Source: Sulfuricella sp.
Lineage (GTDB): Bacteria > Pseudomonadota > Gammaproteobacteria > Burkholderiales > Sulfuricellaceae
Assembly: GCA_028713975.1 (NCBI GenBank)
Contig: JAQTNE010000003.1
Coordinates: 1 to 64,000, forward strand
Direction: 5' to 3'
Length of the DNA stretch: 64,000 bases
The position numbers and the translations under genes are program-made. A model generated the notes under the pieces. It worked only from the letters and a program-made list of their open reading frames with translations, did not search any database and was not told the DNA's origin. Positions within the stretch are counted from its first letter, which is position 1; the number at the start of each line of letters is the position of its first letter. Shown in pieces: positions 25,088 through 34,255 of the stretch.

Positions 25088-26167
25088 ATGAACGCTGAAA
25101 CCTCACCTAGCTGCGCCGCGCCCGGGTTTGACTGTGCGCGAATCCAGGCAACCATTTCATTATTGGGATTGGATGCGGAACAGGGCAAGTGCGCGGAGCG
25201 CCTTCGGCGCGAGTTGATCGACGGGAACGCCGAAGTCCTGGTGAATTCCTGCCTTGATGCACTCGCTCGCAATCAGGACTTTTCGCTAGTGAAGGAAAAT
25301 ATTGGCGTCGAGCCCTTTAAACAGTCCTGGATTGATCAGTTGCGCGGCTTCGGCCAAAACTACGATACCCCCGGGCATTTCGAAGACCGGCTAAACGTTG
25401 CTGCGGCGTGTGCCCGCGCAAAAATTCCTCTGGGTATTTTGCAATTGCAACACTGTCTTACCCAGCAGGCTCTGGTCGATCGCCTTTCGGTTCAATACAG
25501 AGACGACCCAAAGGCCGCATGGCCTCTCGTTGACTGCATTTTGAAACTCACTTCCCTGGGCTTGTACCTGACTGCGGAAAGCTACCACCTGTCTGAGGTT
25601 GACGAGCTGCAGAAGGCGCTGGACAAGCTGCGCGAAGAAACCTCCCGACTGCATCAAAAAGCCGCGATCGATCAGCTTACCGGCGTGTTGAACTATAGCA
25701 GTCTCATGGAGACCCTTGAACAGCAGGTCGCCAAGGCCGAGCAAAAGGGTAGCCCCTTGTGCGTGATGATGGCGGATCTGGATTTCTTCAAAAAAGTCAA
25801 CGACACCTACGGCCATCTCGTCGGCGACCTCGTGCTCCGGCATACGGCGGAACGAATTCAGGCGGCAGTCCGTGATTTCGACATGGTCGGCCGGTTCGGC
25901 GGGGAGGAATTCGTCATTATCCTGAAAAATACCGATTTGGCGTTGGCGAAAGTCATCGCAGAGCGAATACGCGAAGAGGTTTCGAGCACTCCCTTCCATG
26001 CGAAGGAGTTCAACATCGAGGTAACCATCAGCCTCGGCGTGGCGATGCTGAGGAAAGACGAGCACATGGAAACATTGCTTGAGCGTGCGGACGCAGCCAT
26101 GTATGAAGCGAAAAAAAATGGCCGCGACCGGGTGGAAATCGCCGACGATTCCGGCGCGGCTCCCTAA
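25088..26167 (+). CDS. Diguanylate cyclase (GGDEF) with a degenerate globin-sensor-like N-terminal domain
   Basis: The protein makes cyclic di-GMP from two GTP. The C-terminal GGDEF domain has the active motif GGEEF at residues 271-275 and an inhibitory I-site RDFD at 262-265, exactly five residues before it. A linker coiled coil (VDELQKALDKLREETSRLHQK, two halves) precedes it. The N-terminal ~150 residues are helical and resemble, by eye, globin-coupled sensors, but the position where VHxRIGL would place the haem-ligating His reads VAAACARAKIPL (Cys108). I start at ATG 25088; the frame is open from 25022, inside the Usp gene, so a longer form is possible. Confidence 0.88.
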   Translation: MNAETSPSCAAPGFDCARIQATISLLGLDAEQGKCAERLRRELIDGNAEVLVNSCLDALARNQDFSLVKENIGVEPFKQSWIDQLRGFGQNYDTPGHFEDRLNVAAACARAKIPLGILQLQHCLTQQALVDRLSVQYRDDPKAAWPLVDCILKLTSLGLYLTAESYHLSEVDELQKALDKLREETSRLHQKAAIDQLTGVLNYSSLMETLEQQVAKAEQKGSPLCVMMADLDFFKKVNDTYGHLVGDLVLRHTAERIQAAVRDFDMVGRFGGEEFVIILKNTDLALAKVIAERIREEVSSTPFHAKEFNIEVTISLGVAMLRKDEHMETLLERADAAMYEAKKNGRDRVEIADDSGAAP

Positions 26168-26277
26168 CCGTTTCCCGGCTAGTTAGCCAAGCTCACCGAG
26201 TATCGCCCCATCTTGAATAATTCAAAACCGCGAACGATCTCCAGCTCGATGTCTTGAGATGCCCGCGCTTCCGCCGG

Positions 26278-26691
26278 TTATCGGGTGAATTCGCCGGCTC
26301 TTTCCGGCTGATAGCCGATCTCAAGAACCCGGACATGAATTTTCTTCCCGCCCGGTACCGGCCATTCAATTTCCTGCCCGACCGACAGCCCCAGGAGCGC
26401 GCTTCCGACCGGGGCCAGCACGGAAATTCTACCGGATTGCCCCTGGACGTCATCGGGATAAGACAGCGTCAGCTCGAATTCCTTTCCCGTCGGCTCGATG
26501 ACGAATTTGATCGTCGAGTTCATAGTTGCCACGGTCGGCGGGATTTCCTCTGGCTCAACAACGTCCGCCCGACCCAATTCCTCCCGCAAGTTGTCCAATT
26601 CGGGAAGCGAACTCGCTGACGGCGAATTTAGCAAAGAGCTGAGACGCGTGAAATCAAGGTTTGAAACGATGATATGGGGTAGGGTTGCCAC
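26278..26691 (-). CDS. rnk: Regulator of nucleoside diphosphate kinase (Rnk, GreA/B-like)
   Basis: The 137-residue protein has a short N-terminal helical region and a C-terminal GreA/GreB-type domain with the Rnk pattern VVEPEEIPPTVATMNSTIKF, LSYPDD and ISVLAPVGSALLGLSVGQEI. Rnk binds RNA polymerase like Gre factors but lacks their long coiled coil; in E. coli it affects nucleoside diphosphate kinase levels. It is convergent with the diguanylate cyclase and encoded alone. Confidence 0.93.
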   Translation of the reverse strand: MATLPHIIVSNLDFTRLSSLLNSPSASSLPELDNLREELGRADVVEPEEIPPTVATMNSTIKFVIEPTGKEFELTLSYPDDVQGQSGRISVLAPVGSALLGLSVGQEIEWPVPGGKKIHVRVLEIGYQPERAGEFTR

Positions 26692-26800
26692 AATGAAAAT
26701 TCCTTAAAAGTGATCAATCCGAAGTATAACTTATGATGGGGGAGAAGGAGGGGCGCCACCTGATTCCCCGTCTTATCACCAATTAGCGGAACAAGACCTG

Positions 26801-28711
26801 CTACAACTCGATCTGCGTCCCCAACTCTACCACCCGGTTGGAGGGAATCTTGAAGTAGGCGGTGACGCTGCCGGCATTACGTGCCATGCTGATGAACAGC
26901 TTTTCCCGCCACAGCGCCATGCCCGGCGCAATGGTTGCAATCAGGGTTTCCCGGCTGATGAAGAAGGAGGTTTCCATCATCTGGAATTCCAGCCCGTATT
27001 CCTTGCATTGCATCAATGTCCTGGGGATGTCCGGCTCGTCCTTGAAGCCATAGCGCACAACAATCCGGTAAAACCCGTTTCCCAACGGATGCACTTCGGC
27101 GTGGTCGATTTCCGGCACATGCGGAACATCTTCGGTAATGACCGTCAGCAAAGCGACTCGTTCGTGCAGCACTTTGTTGTGGATCAGGTTATGCAGCATG
27201 GCGTGGGGCACGCCGTCGAGGTGGGCAGTGAGAAAAACCGCCGTGCCTGAAACGCGTAGCGGGGGGTGGGAGGCAATCCCGGCAAGAAACGGCTCGAGCG
27301 CAATCGCCCCATCCCGCAGCCGGTCAAACAACAATGCCCGCCCCCGTTTCCAGGTGGAAAGTAGGGTAAATACCGCGATGCCGACGACCAGCGGGAACCA
27401 GCCCCCCTGCGGGATCTTCATGGCGTTGGCGCTGAAGAATGACAGGTCGATAATCAGGAAAAAAGCCGCTACCACAATACCCGTCGGCCAGCTCCATCCC
27501 CACAGCGCACGCGCCACAACCACCACCAGAATCGTGTCGATCGCCATGGTGCCCGTCACCGCGATACCGTACGCGGCAGCAAGGTTGCTGGAGGAGCGGA
27601 ATCCCAGCACCAGCGCAACAATCGCGATGAACAGCGTCCAATTGATGGCCGGCAGATAAACCTGGCCGATTTCTTTTTCCGATGTGTGCCGCACTTCGAG
27701 GCGCGGGCAATAACCCAGTTGCATCGCCTGGCGGGTGACGGAAAAAGCACCGGAAATCACCGCCTGCGAAGCGATCACGGTCGCCAGGGTGGACAAGGCA
27801 ACCATCGGGTAAAGCGCCCATGACGGCGCCAGCAGGTAAAACGGGTTTTCCACTGCGGCGGGATTGCCGATCATCAGCGCGCCCTGGCCGAAATAATTGA
27901 GCAGCAACGCCGGTAGCACCAGGAAGAACCATGCGGTCCGGATCGGCATGCGGCCAAAATGGCCCATGTCGGCGTACAACGCCTCTCCCCCCGTTACCGC
28001 CAGAACCACCGCGCCCAAGGCGAGAAAACCATACCACCCGTGCTCCACAAAAAAATGAACGCCATGGAGCGGGTTCACCGCCTGCAGCACGCCCGGCTCA
28101 TTGTAAATATTGACGACCCCAAGCAACGCCAGGATGGCGAACCAGACGATCATCACCGGCCCGAACAATGCGCCCACGCTGGCGGTTCCCTTGCGCTGGA
28201 AAAGAAACAGGCCAGCCAGCACGGACAGGGTAATCGGGATGACATAAGGCTCGAACGCAGGAGTGGCAATCTTTAATCCCTCCACTGCGGACAACACTGA
28301 AATCGCCGGCGTGATCACGCCGTCGCCGTAAAACAGCGCGGCGCCAAAAATCCCCATCGACATCAGCAGCCAGCGGCTGCGCGTGTCTCCTGGCGCGCTT
28401 TTCAGCGTCAGCGCCAGCAGCGCCATAATGCCGCCTTCACCATTGTTGTCGGCGCGCATGATAAACAACACGTATTTGAGCGAGACCACGATCAATAGCG
28501 CCCACAGCACCAGCGACAACGCCCCCAGTACGTGTTCGTGGGTGGGCGCGATGCCGTGGGCACCGTGGAACACTTCTTTCAGGGTATAAAGCGGGCTGGT
28601 GCCGATATCCCCAAACACCACGCCGATAGCCGCAACCATCAAGCCGGAGCGCTCGATTTTGCCTTCTGCGCCGTTGAGGGTATCACTGGGTGTTTTTTCT
28701 GTTGAACTCAT
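26801..28711 (-). CDS. kup: Low-affinity potassium transporter Kup
   Basis: Kup takes up K+ with protons. The protein (636 residues from ATG 28709-28711) has the family opening GVVFGDIGTSPLYTLKEVFHG, about twelve transmembrane segments with GDGVITPAISVLSAVEG and GGEALYADMGHFG, and a hydrophilic C-terminal domain. It ends in SNRVVELGTQIEL, the usual Kup tail. AAGGA lies ten bases before the chosen ATG; another ATG seven codons upstream is possible. It follows ntrX in the same direction after a 143-base gap, so it probably has its own promoter. Confidence 0.95.
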   Translation of the reverse strand: MSSTEKTPSDTLNGAEGKIERSGLMVAAIGVVFGDIGTSPLYTLKEVFHGAHGIAPTHEHVLGALSLVLWALLIVVSLKYVLFIMRADNNGEGGIMALLALTLKSAPGDTRSRWLLMSMGIFGAALFYGDGVITPAISVLSAVEGLKIATPAFEPYVIPITLSVLAGLFLFQRKGTASVGALFGPVMIVWFAILALLGVVNIYNEPGVLQAVNPLHGVHFFVEHGWYGFLALGAVVLAVTGGEALYADMGHFGRMPIRTAWFFLVLPALLLNYFGQGALMIGNPAAVENPFYLLAPSWALYPMVALSTLATVIASQAVISGAFSVTRQAMQLGYCPRLEVRHTSEKEIGQVYLPAINWTLFIAIVALVLGFRSSSNLAAAYGIAVTGTMAIDTILVVVVARALWGWSWPTGIVVAAFFLIIDLSFFSANAMKIPQGGWFPLVVGIAVFTLLSTWKRGRALLFDRLRDGAIALEPFLAGIASHPPLRVSGTAVFLTAHLDGVPHAMLHNLIHNKVLHERVALLTVITEDVPHVPEIDHAEVHPLGNGFYRIVVRYGFKDEPDIPRTLMQCKEYGLEFQMMETSFFISRETLIATIAPGMALWREKLFISMARNAGSVTAYFKIPSNRVVELGTQIEL

Positions 28712-28854
28712 TGCCTGCCATTCCTTCACCACCGATTTGCCTGACGGGGCATCAATACCACGACGGATTTTCGTCGCCGTTCAGGCGAGCGCAATTCTAT
28801 CTCTTTCCGCATCCGGCTCAAACCTTTGCTTTGCCCAATGTGCGGCGAGACGGT

Positions 28855-30129
28855 TCAACTGGCTTCGCCTTTGCCCGTGGCAATGCCGAGCTGCTTCAGC
28901 TTGCGGTAGAGGTGGGTGCGCTCCAGACCGACGTTTTCCGCCAGACGGCTCATGTTGCCGCCGACTTTCTTGATCTGGTGTTCGAAATAAATCCGCTCGA
29001 ATTCGTCGCGCGCCTCGCGCAATGGCGAGTCAAGGGGGAGCGAATGCTGAACCGAGGGAGACGGCTGGCTGGTCGGGGCAAACAGGCCAAGAACCCGGTT
29101 AACGTCTTCCACCGCAATCTCATCGGCCAGGGAGGTCAGCGCCAGCGTCTTCACCGCATTGTGAAGCTGCGGCAGGTTGCCGGGCCAGTTTTCGTCGCGC
29201 AGGCGGCTCAACGCGGCATCCGCAAAACAGCGTGGGGCCGACTGCCCGGTTTCAACCAGTTGCGCCAGCATCTGCCGGGCGAGTCCGGGAATGTCTTCGC
29301 GGCGCTCGCGCAGGCCGGGCACCGCCAGTGTCAGGCTACTGATGGCCTGGAATAGCCGGGCATCAAACACGCCGTCTTCGACCAATTGGGGCAGGCGCAA
29401 ATCCGCGGAACACACCAGACGTACCCCGCATTTTTCCAGCTTGTTCAAAATCAGAATCAGCCCCTTCTGTTCCAGCTTGCCCAGATTCCCGATCTGTTCC
29501 AGGTAAAGCAGGCCATCGCGCGCGCGCTCAAGCAGGTTCATCGGGTTGTCTGCCAAGGCCGCCTGACTCTCCGGCACAATCCAGGGCGTGCCGGGGCGGT
29601 GCAGGAAACGCGCACATAACTCCATGCCCGCGCCAGCCTCGCCAACCAGCAACAACGGGGCCGCCTGACCAGCAATCTGCTCCAGGCGTTTTCTCAATTC
29701 TGCGACAGCAGAGCCACTGCCCATACCGGTCAGCGCTTCGCCATTGCGCGGCAACGGCTCGCCCTTTTTCAGCGCGCGCTCCACGGTGCCGAGCAGTTTT
29801 TGCAGGGCGATGGGTTTTTCCAGAAAATCGGCGGCACCGATGCGTGTCGCTTCCACCGCGGTGTCGATCGTGCCGTGGCCGGACATCATGACGACCGGCA
29901 TGGTCAGCAGACCGGCGCGCTCCCATTCCTTCAGCAAGGTAATGCCGTCGGTATCCGGCATCCAGATGTCGAGCAGCACCAGGTCGGGACGCTTCTGGCT
30001 GCGGTAGGCGCGCGCGGCGCCGGCATTTTCCGCCAGCGCGACAATATAACCCTCGTCGTGCAGGATTTCGCTCAACAGCTCGCGGATGCCGACTTCGTCA
30101 TCCACCACCAGTATCTCATTGGCCGCCAT
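28855..30129 (-). CDS. ntrX: NtrX-type response regulator with degenerate AAA+ domain
   Basis: The 424-residue protein has a receiver domain with phospho-acceptor Asp54 (VLLDIWMPD) and Lys at EKPIA, a central AAA+-like region, and a C-terminal Fis-type HTH (NMSRLAENVGLERTHLYRKL). The centre is broken as a sigma-54 activator. Walker A reads GEAGAGME (163-170), with Met where Lys is needed. Walker B reads LLYLEQIG (207-214), with Glu-Gln for Asp-Glu. No GAFTGA loop is present, and the arginine-finger region is replaced. It should bind DNA in a phosphorylation-dependent way but not remodel sigma-54 polymerase. It starts directly after the ntrY stop codon. Confidence 0.9.
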   Translation of the reverse strand: MAANEILVVDDEVGIRELLSEILHDEGYIVALAENAGAARAYRSQKRPDLVLLDIWMPDTDGITLLKEWERAGLLTMPVVMMSGHGTIDTAVEATRIGAADFLEKPIALQKLLGTVERALKKGEPLPRNGEALTGMGSGSAVAELRKRLEQIAGQAAPLLLVGEAGAGMELCARFLHRPGTPWIVPESQAALADNPMNLLERARDGLLYLEQIGNLGKLEQKGLILILNKLEKCGVRLVCSADLRLPQLVEDGVFDARLFQAISSLTLAVPGLRERREDIPGLARQMLAQLVETGQSAPRCFADAALSRLRDENWPGNLPQLHNAVKTLALTSLADEIAVEDVNRVLGLFAPTSQPSPSVQHSLPLDSPLREARDEFERIYFEHQIKKVGGNMSRLAENVGLERTHLYRKLKQLGIATGKGEAS

Positions 30130-32250
30130 CTAGGCTTCTTCCTTGCAGGGTAAGTAAACACACACGCTCGCCCCGTGGGGCTGAATGTTTTCGATTTTCA
30201 TCCTGCCGTGATGCTCCTCTACGATTTTCTTCACCACCGCCAAGCCCAATCCGGTACCTTTCGACTTGGTCGTCACATAAGGCTCAAACAGCCGGGCCAT
30301 GAGCGTTTCCGGGAATCCGCAACCATTATCCCGAACGCACAGCCTGACCATGTTTTCTTCCGTGCCGGTTTCAACGGCAATCTGCGGCGCTTGTGTTTCA
30401 GCCAGGGCATCCTGGGCATTTTGCAGCAAATTGTGCACCACCTGACGCAACAAGGTCGGGTCTCCCGCAATCGACGGCAGCGTGGGCGCCAGATCAGTCA
30501 TGATCGGCGCGGTCGAATGTTCGTACAGCGCCAGTATCTCGTTTACCAGCTGATTGAGGTCTACCATTCCCAGGTTCAGGCCGGGAGCGCGGGCATATTC
30601 GGCGAAGGAGTTCACCATGCTCTTCAGCGCCGTCACCTGGTTGACGATGGTTTGCGTTGCCCTTGTCAGCATTGCCGCATCCGCTTCGGCAAGCTTGCCT
30701 GCAAGCTTGTGCTCGAGCCGTTCGGCCGAAAGCTGGATCGGCGTGAGCGGGTTCTTGATTTCGTGCGCCAGCCGCCGCGCCACCTCACCCCACGCCGCGT
30801 CGCGCTGGGCCTGAAGCAAGTGGGTGATGTCGTCGAACACCACGATGTAGTCATTGCCCACCGCCTCCGGCAAGCGCGTGCCGCGCACCAGCAGAACCTG
30901 TTTGCCGTTCTTGCCGGCATACTCTATCTGAATCTGCCATTCCTTGCTGTCGGCACGAAACTGTTGCTCGACCTCCACGGCAAGCGCCTTTAACGCCTCG
31001 TCGCTGAGTGCCCACTTATAAAAACGGCGCTTGCTCAGGGTGGACAAATCCACGCCGAGGATTCCCGCTGCGGCGGGATTCATGGTCTTGAGGCTGAGGT
31101 TTTCGTCAAACGCCAGCACGCCGCTGGACAGATGCGCCAGAATACTTTCCAGATACGCTTTTGCCGTTTCCAACTGACGCTGGTTGAGATCAACCACGCC
31201 GCGCGCCTCCGCCAACTGCCGGGTCATGTCGTTGAACGACTGCATCAGCGAACCCAGCTCATCCCGGCTGCTCACCGTCGGCATCGCGCTGAAATCCCCC
31301 GAGGCAACGGCCTGCGTTCCCCTTGCCAACAGCCCGAGCGGCGCGGAAAGCCGCGCACTCAAAAGAAACGCCAGCGCAATCGAGGAAAGCAGGGCCAACA
31401 TCAATGCCAGCGTCAAGGTCAGCCCATAGATTCGCTTCAACCCCAGCCGCGACACGGACAGTTCCTGATAGTCGCGGTACACTGCCTGCACCGTTTCCGC
31501 GTCCTTGGCCAGTCGCGCCGGAACGGGCTGAAGCAACTGCAATACGCGAACACTTTCATTCAGCCCGAGTACATTGACCGGAACAACAACCCGCAAATAC
31601 AACCCTTTTTCCGGAATCGCCTCGATTGCTGCGTAAGGCTGCTGCTGGCGCACCTTGCGCAGCAACGCGGGGGAGGGGCGGTCGGGCAATAGACCGACCG
31701 ACTCGCTACCGGAAAAAGCAATGATTGCGCCGCGCGCACTGAACAGTGTTGCTTCCTGCGCGCCAGACTGTTCACGCAGGTTGTTCAGCAGCAGCAACTG
31801 ATCGCCGTCCGGAACGTCCGACAGCGACAGCGCCATGTTCTCACCTTTTTTGTTGAGGTCGTGCAGCAGGTTATCGAGCACGCTACGGCCCAGGCTCAAG
31901 CCGCCTTCCAATGCGTTATCCACGCGCACATCGAACCAGGACTCGATGCTCTTGCCAAGAAACTGCACCGAAACCCCGTACACCAATACGCCGGGGAGTA
32001 CCGCCATCAAGGAAAACATCAGCAGCAGCCGCAGTGTCAGCTTCGAGCCGAAAACCTTCGCCTTGAGCTTGCGCCGCAGATTCCATAACTGATAAAAAAC
32101 CAGCGCCAGCAGGCACGCCGCCAGCACGCCGTTCAACCCAAGCAGCAACGTATAATAATGGGAAAATGCCGCAGTGTTCGAGCTGGCGTTGGACAGCAGG
32201 TACAACGCCACCGCGCCGAGGCCGACGCACAGATAGAGGACGTACTTCAT
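30130..32250 (-). CDS. ntrY: NtrY-type membrane sensor histidine kinase
   Basis: The 706-residue kinase has two N-terminal transmembrane segments, a large sensor region, a third membrane segment (~285-310), HAMP, PAS, HisKA and HATPase_c domains. The phospho-acceptor is His496 in RRLAHEIKNPLTPIQLS; the ATP-binding motifs are NLLQNAQDAL, DNGCGFP and KGTGLGLAVVKKIVEEHHG. NtrY homologues respond to nitrogen or redox/oxygen conditions; the signal here is unknown. It is translated with ntrX (adjacent TAG-ATG) and follows the DUF4390 gene. Confidence 0.95.
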   Translation of the reverse strand: MKYVLYLCVGLGAVALYLLSNASSNTAAFSHYYTLLLGLNGVLAACLLALVFYQLWNLRRKLKAKVFGSKLTLRLLLMFSLMAVLPGVLVYGVSVQFLGKSIESWFDVRVDNALEGGLSLGRSVLDNLLHDLNKKGENMALSLSDVPDGDQLLLLNNLREQSGAQEATLFSARGAIIAFSGSESVGLLPDRPSPALLRKVRQQQPYAAIEAIPEKGLYLRVVVPVNVLGLNESVRVLQLLQPVPARLAKDAETVQAVYRDYQELSVSRLGLKRIYGLTLTLALMLALLSSIALAFLLSARLSAPLGLLARGTQAVASGDFSAMPTVSSRDELGSLMQSFNDMTRQLAEARGVVDLNQRQLETAKAYLESILAHLSSGVLAFDENLSLKTMNPAAAGILGVDLSTLSKRRFYKWALSDEALKALAVEVEQQFRADSKEWQIQIEYAGKNGKQVLLVRGTRLPEAVGNDYIVVFDDITHLLQAQRDAAWGEVARRLAHEIKNPLTPIQLSAERLEHKLAGKLAEADAAMLTRATQTIVNQVTALKSMVNSFAEYARAPGLNLGMVDLNQLVNEILALYEHSTAPIMTDLAPTLPSIAGDPTLLRQVVHNLLQNAQDALAETQAPQIAVETGTEENMVRLCVRDNGCGFPETLMARLFEPYVTTKSKGTGLGLAVVKKIVEEHHGRMKIENIQPHGASVCVYLPCKEEA

Positions 32251-32278
32251 CGCGTTCGCCCGGCGTCACCAATCCACA

Positions 32279-32965
32279 TCAGAGCGAGACGTTCCAATGG
32301 TGCCATTCCGAATCCAGATTCCAATCTTTGGAGGTTAGTGCATTCACCTGCAAGGGCTTGGGCAACTGTGTCAAATCCAGTTTCATGCGCAGTCCGGCAA
32401 CATAGGTGATGCGCTTTCTGGCCGAAACCTTGTCTGTTACCGGCGGCTTTTCTGCGCTCGAAATCTTGTCCACTGCCAGCAATTTATCCGCACCTGGGGT
32501 TTTGTCCACTACCGCCGCCTTGCTTGCGGTTGCCGGCTTTTCCACCACCAGAGACTTTTCGGCGACGTGCCACTCACGCGATCGGCCCAGTTCCTGGCGC
32601 GCATCCGCCAGGGAGGAAAAATTCTGGTGCTGACCATTAACATTAAGCTGATATTGGCGGGTCAGGGCATGGTAGCTCAAGCGAAGGTGCCGTTGCGCGG
32701 TGGCGATGGTTTCATCCAGCCAATACCAGCGCGGCTTTTTGAGTTCGAAGTCCACCACAAAATTCAGGGGAACGCCCTTGTTCAAGGCGTCTTCGAGCGC
32801 AGGGCTGAGGCTGACCTCCAGCTCTGCGTTAAGCACAAGCGCATCTTCCGCCAACTCCAGCTCAGTGGATTTAACCTCGATGCCGTCAGCCCTTGCCGCC
32901 ATGGACAGGAGCAAAAACAGCGCCACGGCAAACGCCGGGGCGCGACCCAAAAGCCGGGCGATCAT
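32279..32965 (-). CDS. DUF4390 protein, secreted or periplasmic
   Basis: This 228-residue protein has a signal peptide (cleavage near AARADG) followed by a DUF4390 domain with LNAELEVSLSPALEDALNKG and VVDFELKKPRWYWLDE. A ~45-residue insertion (about 138-182) is built of short Val-Asp/Glu-Lys repeats (VVEKPA, VVDKTP, AVDKIS, VTDKVS), which breaks the domain before the conserved RITYVAGLRMKLDLTQLPKP. The family lies between rsmB and ntrY in betaproteobacteria and may support NtrY sensing; that is inference from context. Confidence 0.88.
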   Translation of the reverse strand: MIARLLGRAPAFAVALFLLLSMAARADGIEVKSTELELAEDALVLNAELEVSLSPALEDALNKGVPLNFVVDFELKKPRWYWLDETIATAQRHLRLSYHALTRQYQLNVNGQHQNFSSLADARQELGRSREWHVAEKSLVVEKPATASKAAVVDKTPGADKLLAVDKISSAEKPPVTDKVSARKRITYVAGLRMKLDLTQLPKPLQVNALTSKDWNLDSEWHHWNVSL

Positions 32966-32977
32966 GCGACGCTCGCT

Positions 32978-34249
32978 TTAAGATTTATACAAAAGCCCAT
33001 AATAGAACCCGTCGTGCTGCTGGTTAGGTATCAATTGCCCGTTTTCAGCCTCCGGCAACGGTAGCGGCAAGCAACGGGCATCGTCATGGCGCGCCAGAAA
33101 ACAGGCAATCTGCCCCTGATTTTCCTCGGCAAAGACCGAGCAGGTGGCGTACAGCAATTTACCACCTCTATCCAGAGTGCGCCACAGGGCATCCAGAATT
33201 TCCGCCTGCTGGGCGGCAAACGATGCGATATCGGTTTCGCGCCGCAACCATTTGATGTCGGGGTGGCGCCTGACCACGCCCGACGCACTGCACGGCACGT
33301 CCGCCAGAATGCGCTGGAACGGCTTGCCATCCCACCAGTCTTCGGGCTTTGCCGCATCTCCGGTAACGATGCGCGCTTCAAGCTTGAGGCGGCGGAAATT
33401 CTGTTCGATTTTTTTCAGCCGTTCGGCATCGTTATCCAGCGCGGTCAGGTCGACCTTGGCCAGCTCCAGCAAATGCGCCGCCTTTCCACCCGGCGCAGCG
33501 CAGGCATCCAGCACCCGCATGTCGTCAGCAACATCCAGCAGCAATGCGGCCCACTGTGCGCCGGCATCCTGCACCGACACCACGCCATCGGCAAAACCCG
33601 GCAGTTTATCGACCGCGACCGGTTGATCCAGCAAGATCGCATCTTCGCCAACTTTTCTGCCATCCATACCTTGCTGCACGAGCAATGCGAGATAGGCTTC
33701 GGCGGATGTCGCCCGGCGGTTTACCCTCAAGGTCATGGGGGGATGCTGGTTGTTGGCCTCCAGCAAGGCCGCCCAATTATCCGGATATTGACGGCGCAAT
33801 TTGTCGATCCACCATTGCGGATGGGAATAACGGCCTTCGTCGCTCGCCGCGGCCTGTTCGAGCAGAGCCGGCTGGTTGCGCAGGAAATTGCGCAAAACCG
33901 CGTTGACCAGCCCCTTGGCCCAAGCCTTTTTCAGTGCCGCGGTGGATTTGACGGCGTGATCGACCACCGCATGGCTGGCGGCCCGGCTGTAAATTAGCTG
34001 ATACAGCGCCACCAACAGCAGGGCGCGTACCGTATCATCCGACAGCGGCTTTTCGACCAGGCGGTCGAGAATGGCGCGCAACTGCCCATAAAAACGCAGC
34101 GTGCCGTAGCTCATATCCTGCGCGGCAGCACGCTGTTGCGGTGTCAGGGTCGTGTTGCGGGAAAAAAGGCTATTGAGAACCTGGTTGAGATTGTGTCCGG
34201 CCAGCACACGGGAAACAGCCGCGCTGGCCAGGCATTGGGATTCGATCAA
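32978..34249 (-). CDS. rsmB: 16S rRNA cytosine-967 methyltransferase RsmB
   Basis: RsmB makes m5C967 in 16S rRNA. The 423-residue protein has an N-terminal NusB-like RNA-binding domain (ending near VNAVLRNFLRN), and a SAM domain with VLDACAAPGGKAAHLLEL, DVPCSASGVVRRHPDIKWLR (motif IV Cys) and LLYATCSVFAEENQG (motif VI catalytic Cys). It sits between htpX and DUF4390 in the def-to-ntrX run. Confidence 0.96.
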   Translation of the reverse strand: MIESQCLASAAVSRVLAGHNLNQVLNSLFSRNTTLTPQQRAAAQDMSYGTLRFYGQLRAILDRLVEKPLSDDTVRALLLVALYQLIYSRAASHAVVDHAVKSTAALKKAWAKGLVNAVLRNFLRNQPALLEQAAASDEGRYSHPQWWIDKLRRQYPDNWAALLEANNQHPPMTLRVNRRATSAEAYLALLVQQGMDGRKVGEDAILLDQPVAVDKLPGFADGVVSVQDAGAQWAALLLDVADDMRVLDACAAPGGKAAHLLELAKVDLTALDNDAERLKKIEQNFRRLKLEARIVTGDAAKPEDWWDGKPFQRILADVPCSASGVVRRHPDIKWLRRETDIASFAAQQAEILDALWRTLDRGGKLLYATCSVFAEENQGQIACFLARHDDARCLPLPLPEAENGQLIPNQQHDGFYYGLLYKS

Positions 34250-34255
34250 GGGGGA

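Noticed and set aside
26168-26277. Small palindrome TTGAATAATTCAA between the diguanylate cyclase and rnk as a terminator.
   Set aside because: No GC-rich stem or T-run; too short to support a call.
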